Assembly (NCBI GenBank): GCA_015686845.1 | Contig: JADPRS010000009.1 | Span: 1-64,000, forward strand | DNA length: 64,000 bases | Source of the DNA: Lutibacter sp. B2 | GTDB lineage: Bacteria; Bacillota; Clostridia; Peptostreptococcales; Thermotaleaceae | Reading direction: 5' to 3' | Part shown: positions 60,824 through 64,000 of the stretch, one piece after another | Layout of the letters: the number at the start of each line of letters is the position of its first letter | Numbering within the stretch: position 1 is the stretch's first letter | Made by a program: the position numbers and the translations under genes | Notes under the pieces: generated by a model | Database searches by the model: none | What the model was told of the DNA's origin: nothing | The model's input: only the letters and a program-made list of their open reading frames with translations

Positions 60824-62479
60824 CTACATAGCACCTAATTGGCCTGCTAACCATGAACTTTGTGAATTCATTTTACTTAATGCTTGTTCCATAGCAGAAA
60901 ATTTTTTCCAATATCTTCCTTCAACACTAGAAAGTCTTGATTCTTCTCTTGATACACTTTTATCAAACTTTAAAATTGCTTCATCTAGTAAACTAATTGA
61001 ACCTGGTCTTCCTTTTCCTCCTGTAACGAAGTCAATTAACATACTACTCTTTACCTTTCTATATATATCTGAATTGTCTCCTGTTCCAGATTTGTTGATC
61101 ATTTCTTTCATTCCATCAACCATATCATCATACATACGATTTACAATACCTGATTTTGAAGAATCATTAGCATCTGATGGAGCAAATAATAAATCTAGAA
61201 CTGCTTTTGGATCTTCCTTTATTTTTGCCTTTAGTCCTGTATCTGGATCCTCACTAATTACTAATTTCCCTTTATCTTTCCAACTCCCTGTTGTGATACC
61301 TATCTCAAAGAGTTGATCAAAAGCACCATCACCTTCATTTGATGGAGCATACAATCCACTTCTTGCCGTTTGCATTAATTTATCAATATATTCGTCATTT
61401 CTAAGAAGTCCACTCTTTGCTTTTCCTTCCCAAAGCTTTATGTCGTCTTCCTTCATCGCTTCTTTCTCTTCTGCTGTAAGTGGCTTGAAGTCTCTATATC
61501 TCTTTTCTGATGTTTTTTTATTTAGATTTTCTATTAATTCATTATATTTATTTACAAAGCCTTTTATTTTATCATATACGCCGTCTACATCTGTATCTAC
61601 TTTTATTGTAATTTCATCTGCTGATATTGAATTCAAATTAAAATTTATTCCATTTACACTAATATTATTTGATGGATACTCTAGATTTTTTGCTCCATCA
61701 AAATCTATTTTAGCATTGGTTCCTTTTACTTCTGTTAATGTATCTACAAAAATAGGTGTTAAACCATCATCCTTAAGTACTTTAAACTTATTTGTTGCTC
61801 CAACAAATAAGTTTTCTGAATCATTTGTAATTAAAATTTTGGCATTTTCACCAGTTTCCTTGGTAGATAAAAACAATCTCCCATTTACATCATCAAAGTT
61901 GGCTTGAAGCCCTAACGATTCTCCATCTTCAGAAGCATTGTTAATAGCAGCTACTAATTTACCTACTGTATTTATGTCATCAGGGTTACTACTTGGATCT
62001 GTCGGATCTGTAGCTTTAAAATCAATCGTTTTTGTTTTATCTCCAACTTTGAAAGTTATAGATCCATCAGCAATACCTAATTCACTTAACTTTGTACTAC
62101 TAGTAGCTCCTACCTTAACAGGCGATTGACTAGCTACCTTAACCCCTTCAGCAAGCTGTGTCACTTTAATGTTATGTGTTCCTTCTGTCGCTTTGGCACT
62201 AGCTGTTGCAGTAAAAACACTTTCATCGGAAGATGTAGCCTTCTTAACCCAAGTCAGTGAATCCACTGTTTTACTATAGCTATAAGTACCAAATAATTCT
62301 GTTTTCGTATCTAAAATAAATTGTGCAATAGATTTATTAGTTTCATTGTACTGTTCTTGTTTCCATACTGAAAGCTGTTTACTCTGGTTAATTTTATCTA
62401 ACTTTACACGCTCAGCCTTCATAATGTCCTTGACCATAGTCTCTGTATCCATCCCAGATGCAATTCCAGAAATACGCAT
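60824..62479 (-). CDS. fliD: Flagellar filament capping protein FliD
   Basis: FliD caps the filament and guides flagellin assembly. The N-terminal D0 helix reads MRISGIASGMDTETMVKDIM, followed by KLDKINQSKQLSVWKQEQYN; the C-terminal part returns to helices with QQ-like FSAMEQALSKMNSQSSWLAGQL. The 551-residue middle region is variable beta-rich domains D2/D3, as expected. It lies between flaG and fliS in the usual flaG-fliD-fliS order. Confidence 0.95.
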   Translation of the reverse strand: MRISGIASGMDTETMVKDIMKAERVKLDKINQSKQLSVWKQEQYNETNKSIAQFILDTKTELFGTYSYSKTVDSLTWVKKATSSDESVFTATASAKATEGTHNIKVTQLAEGVKVASQSPVKVGATSSTKLSELGIADGSITFKVGDKTKTIDFKATDPTDPSSNPDDINTVGKLVAAINNASEDGESLGLQANFDDVNGRLFLSTKETGENAKILITNDSENLFVGATNKFKVLKDDGLTPIFVDTLTEVKGTNAKIDFDGAKNLEYPSNNISVNGINFNLNSISADEITIKVDTDVDGVYDKIKGFVNKYNELIENLNKKTSEKRYRDFKPLTAEEKEAMKEDDIKLWEGKAKSGLLRNDEYIDKLMQTARSGLYAPSNEGDGAFDQLFEIGITTGSWKDKGKLVISEDPDTGLKAKIKEDPKAVLDLLFAPSDANDSSKSGIVNRMYDDMVDGMKEMINKSGTGDNSDIYRKVKSSMLIDFVTGGKGRPGSISLLDEAILKFDKSVSREESRLSSVEGRYWKKFSAMEQALSKMNSQSSWLAGQLGAM

Positions 62480-62494
62480 ATTGATACCCCCTTT

Positions 62495-62848
62495 CTATGC
62501 CTTTTTATCTACAAACAATCCTGCTTTCTCCATCATGTCAGCTACCATATCAAGGATCTTTTTTGATGGAATTTCTCTAATTACTTCTTTAGTAGTATCA
62601 TCAATAACTTTCACCATAATTTGTTTTGTCTTTTCATGAATAGAAAATTTAAGATCTATATTCGTTATTTTCAAATCTTTATTCTCTTTCTCAATGCTTT
62701 TAATCAACTGCTTTTCTCCTGGAAAACTACCTTTTTTTTCTTCAGATATATTTTCTTTTTGTTGCACTTGTTCAATATTTACAGTTCTTTGATTATTTTG
62801 CGATCGATATTGCATTTGAGTATTCATGCTATTTCCTTCAATTTCCAT
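62495..62848 (-). CDS. flaG: FlaG family flagellar protein
   Basis: A 117-residue protein: a polar N-terminal half and a conserved C-terminal FlaG domain with LKFSIHEKTKQIMVKVIDD, EVIREIPSKKILDMVADM and GLFVDKKA. FlaG affects filament length in some bacteria. AAAGGAGGTG lies seven bases before the ATG at 62848; the frame upstream to 62887 overlaps the next gene's end and lacks a site. It stands between a fliS-like gene and fliD. Confidence 0.93.
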   Translation of the reverse strand: MEIEGNSMNTQMQYRSQNNQRTVNIEQVQQKENISEEKKGSFPGEKQLIKSIEKENKDLKITNIDLKFSIHEKTKQIMVKVIDDTTKEVIREIPSKKILDMVADMMEKAGLFVDKKA

Positions 62849-62871
62849 ATCTATACACCTCCTTTTATATT

Positions 62872-63342
62872 TTATCTCCGCCCCCATTTATCTCTATTGT
62901 CATTTATATAATCATTTAATTGATTTCTACCATAAGTAGCTCCTGCTATGATTTCTGTCTTATTTGTGTTTTCTGAAAGGTTTTTTTCAAATTCTTTTTT
63001 TTCTAACTCCTGCCATGCTTCATAAAGTGGCCTTAGAATCTTAATACATTCTTCAAATAAACCTTTATCTTTTTCTAGTATTCCTTTTGTAATTTGATTA
63101 TTTATGTATATAAATAAACTTCTAAGATTATTTGCTATATCATTATGGCCCTTTGCAGTCGCTATAAACTCAGCTAATATATTCTTAGCCTTATCTACAT
63201 TTTCTTCAAAGCTTGTATTATCTTTTTCTTCTATATTCAATAGACACGCTTTTAGTGTATCTATTAATCCTTCATACAAAATCACTACTAATCCTGCTTC
63301 ATTGGCAGTAGCAATTCTGCTGGCTAAATGTTTTTTATTCAT
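62872..63342 (-). CDS. Second FliS-like flagellar chaperone
   Basis: A 156-residue helical protein of FliS type. SRIATANEAGLVVILYEGLI resembles the FliS LTLMLYNGAI segment, KAKNILAEFIATAKGHNDI the second helix, and LEECIKILRPLYEAWQELEK the last. It diverges from the fliS gene 2 kb downstream and has an extra tail of about 30 residues. It lies 16 bases after the flagellin stop, suggesting it serves that flagellin. GAGGG precedes the ATG. Confidence 0.8.
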   Translation of the reverse strand: MNKKHLASRIATANEAGLVVILYEGLIDTLKACLLNIEEKDNTSFEENVDKAKNILAEFIATAKGHNDIANNLRSLFIYINNQITKGILEKDKGLFEECIKILRPLYEAWQELEKKEFEKNLSENTNKTEIIAGATYGRNQLNDYINDNRDKWGRR

Positions 63343-63358
63343 TATCTATCCCTCACTC

Positions 63359-64000
63359 TTATTGCAATAATTGTAGGATTGACTGTGGACGTTGATTTGC
63401 TTGAGCCATCATTGCCGTTCCTGCTTGCTGAAGAATATTTAGTTTTGTGAATTCTGACATTTCTAGTGCCATATCTGCATCTTCAATTCTAGACAATGCT
63501 GCGGTCAAATTTTCTGCTGCATTATCAATATTTGCAATGGTATGATCCAAACGATTTTGATATGCTCCTAGTGTTGCACGAGAATTTGAAATTATTTCTA
63601 TCGCTTTATCAATCTTGTTTAAGCAAAAATCTATATTCTCCTGTTTTGTAACATCTAATGCAACCTCAGTTAGTTCCTCACTACTTCCATCATTTATATT
63701 AGCAGCTTTACTATATCCTTCTTCTCCCGATTTTCCTGTGATTCCTAATTCTAATGCACGCATATCTCCAATTGCAATCGTAAACCCTTGACCTTCATTA
63801 GCTCCAATTTGTAATCTCGTGTTATGATCTTTATCAAATCCATCTTCGATTGCAATATCATTACCTTCTAGACCACCAATATTTGCATTTACTATTATTT
63901 TAGTATTTTTCAACGTAAGATTTGCAAGATCCTTACCTGTTGCTTGTCCAGGTTTTTCTTCTAATTTTAGAGTATCCGTTCCCTGCTTTGATGCAGTAAA
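63359..64000 (-). CDS. Flagellin, C-terminal 213 residues (5' end outside window)
   Basis: The frame is open from the right window edge to the stop at 63359, so the true start is out of view. The C-terminal D1/D0 region is standard: [60 protein letters not shown] and [20 protein letters not shown]. The part nearest the edge is the variable region. No terminator separates it from the fliS-like gene 16 bases on, so flagellin mRNA may extend into fliS2-flaG-fliD-fliS-fliT. Confidence 0.96.
   Translation of the reverse strand, partial: FTASKQGTDTLKLEEKPGQATGKDLANLTLKNTKIIVNANIGGLEGNDIAIEDGFDKDHNTRLQIGANEGQGFTIAIGDMRALELGITGKSGEEGYSKAANINDGSSEELTEVALDVTKQENIDFCLNKIDKAIEIISNSRATLGAYQNRLDHTIANIDNAAENLTAALSRIEDADMALEMSEFTKLNILQQAGTAMMAQANQRPQSILQLLQ

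Noticed and set aside
1-64000. CRISPR arrays, tRNA or rRNA genes, prophage
   Set aside because: No regularly spaced repeats, no cloverleaf with TTCGAATC-type arms, and no phage structural genes were seen on either strand.

Overview
The window looks like chromosomal DNA of a low-GC, anaerobic, motile Gram-positive bacterium of the class Clostridia. The support is AT-rich sequence with strong AAGGAGG-type ribosome sites, a clostridial 2[4Fe-4S] ferredoxin, a butyryl-CoA-dehydrogenase-type gene with etfBA, Rex, a folate/formate route of histidine fermentation, and riboswitch and ncRNA types typical of Clostridia. I cannot name the genus; relatives of Alkaliphilus or Crassaminicella would fit. 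I saw no rRNA or tRNA gene, CRISPR array or prophage.

Layout. 1-7252: purine operon (purE-C-F-M-N-H, read leftward, purH cut by the edge) behind a hypoxanthine/guanine-type permease. All of it follows a sigma-A promoter and a tandem guanine + PRPP riboswitch ending in a terminator. 7456-14448: a membrane protein, a REP-like tandem repeat, a DUF975 protein, a marR-yczE pair with an autoregulatory operator, a divergent truA paralog and trkA-trkH. 14453-19600: a large BTAD/AAA/TPR regulator downstream of orphan molybdenum-hydroxylase accessory genes (mocA-like, yqeC, THEP1-like NTPase). 19684-30681: a histidine-utilisation cluster (hutH, yuiF-type permease, CntK-like racemase, fhs, hutU, ftcD, hutI, fchA). 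30881-34002: a MATE transporter and a secreted CAP-SLH protein. 34140-41603: gdhA, a P-loop/Asp23 fusion, ferredoxin, marR, acyl-CoA dehydrogenase-etfBA and rex. 41792-44119: an ABC-F ATPase and acpP. 44119-44434: an unexplained palindromic element and a DnaA-box cluster. 44455-48781: tsaD, small genes, and the tsaE-tsaB-rimI-crcB-crcB operon. 48783-51600: an FMN-riboswitch-controlled ribU, a membrane protein, and a REP-associated (RAYT) transposase with its repeats. 51613-57861: tex, prfB (with its programmed frameshift) and secA. 57887-59902: a DUF5317 protein, hpf, a second DnaA-box cluster and a raiA-type structured RNA. 59925-64000: late flagellar genes (fliT/flgN-like, fliS, fliD, flaG, a second fliS-like gene, and the flagellin C-terminus cut by the right edge).

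How the parts fit. Histidine is imported, possibly racemised from D-His, deaminated and converted to glutamate. The formimino carbon moves to tetrahydrofolate (FtcD, FchA) and can be recovered as formate plus ATP by Fhs. Glutamate dehydrogenase, the acyl-CoA dehydrogenase/Etf pair, ferredoxin and Rex form a neighbouring redox block suited to amino-acid fermentation. Purine synthesis and uptake share one RNA leader that appears to read both guanine and PRPP.

The points most worth a second look are the racemase inside the hut cluster, the tandem riboswitch, the two related DnaA-box clusters far from any dnaA, the 143-bp palindromic element beside one of them, and the RAYT/GGGACNGTT repeat family.
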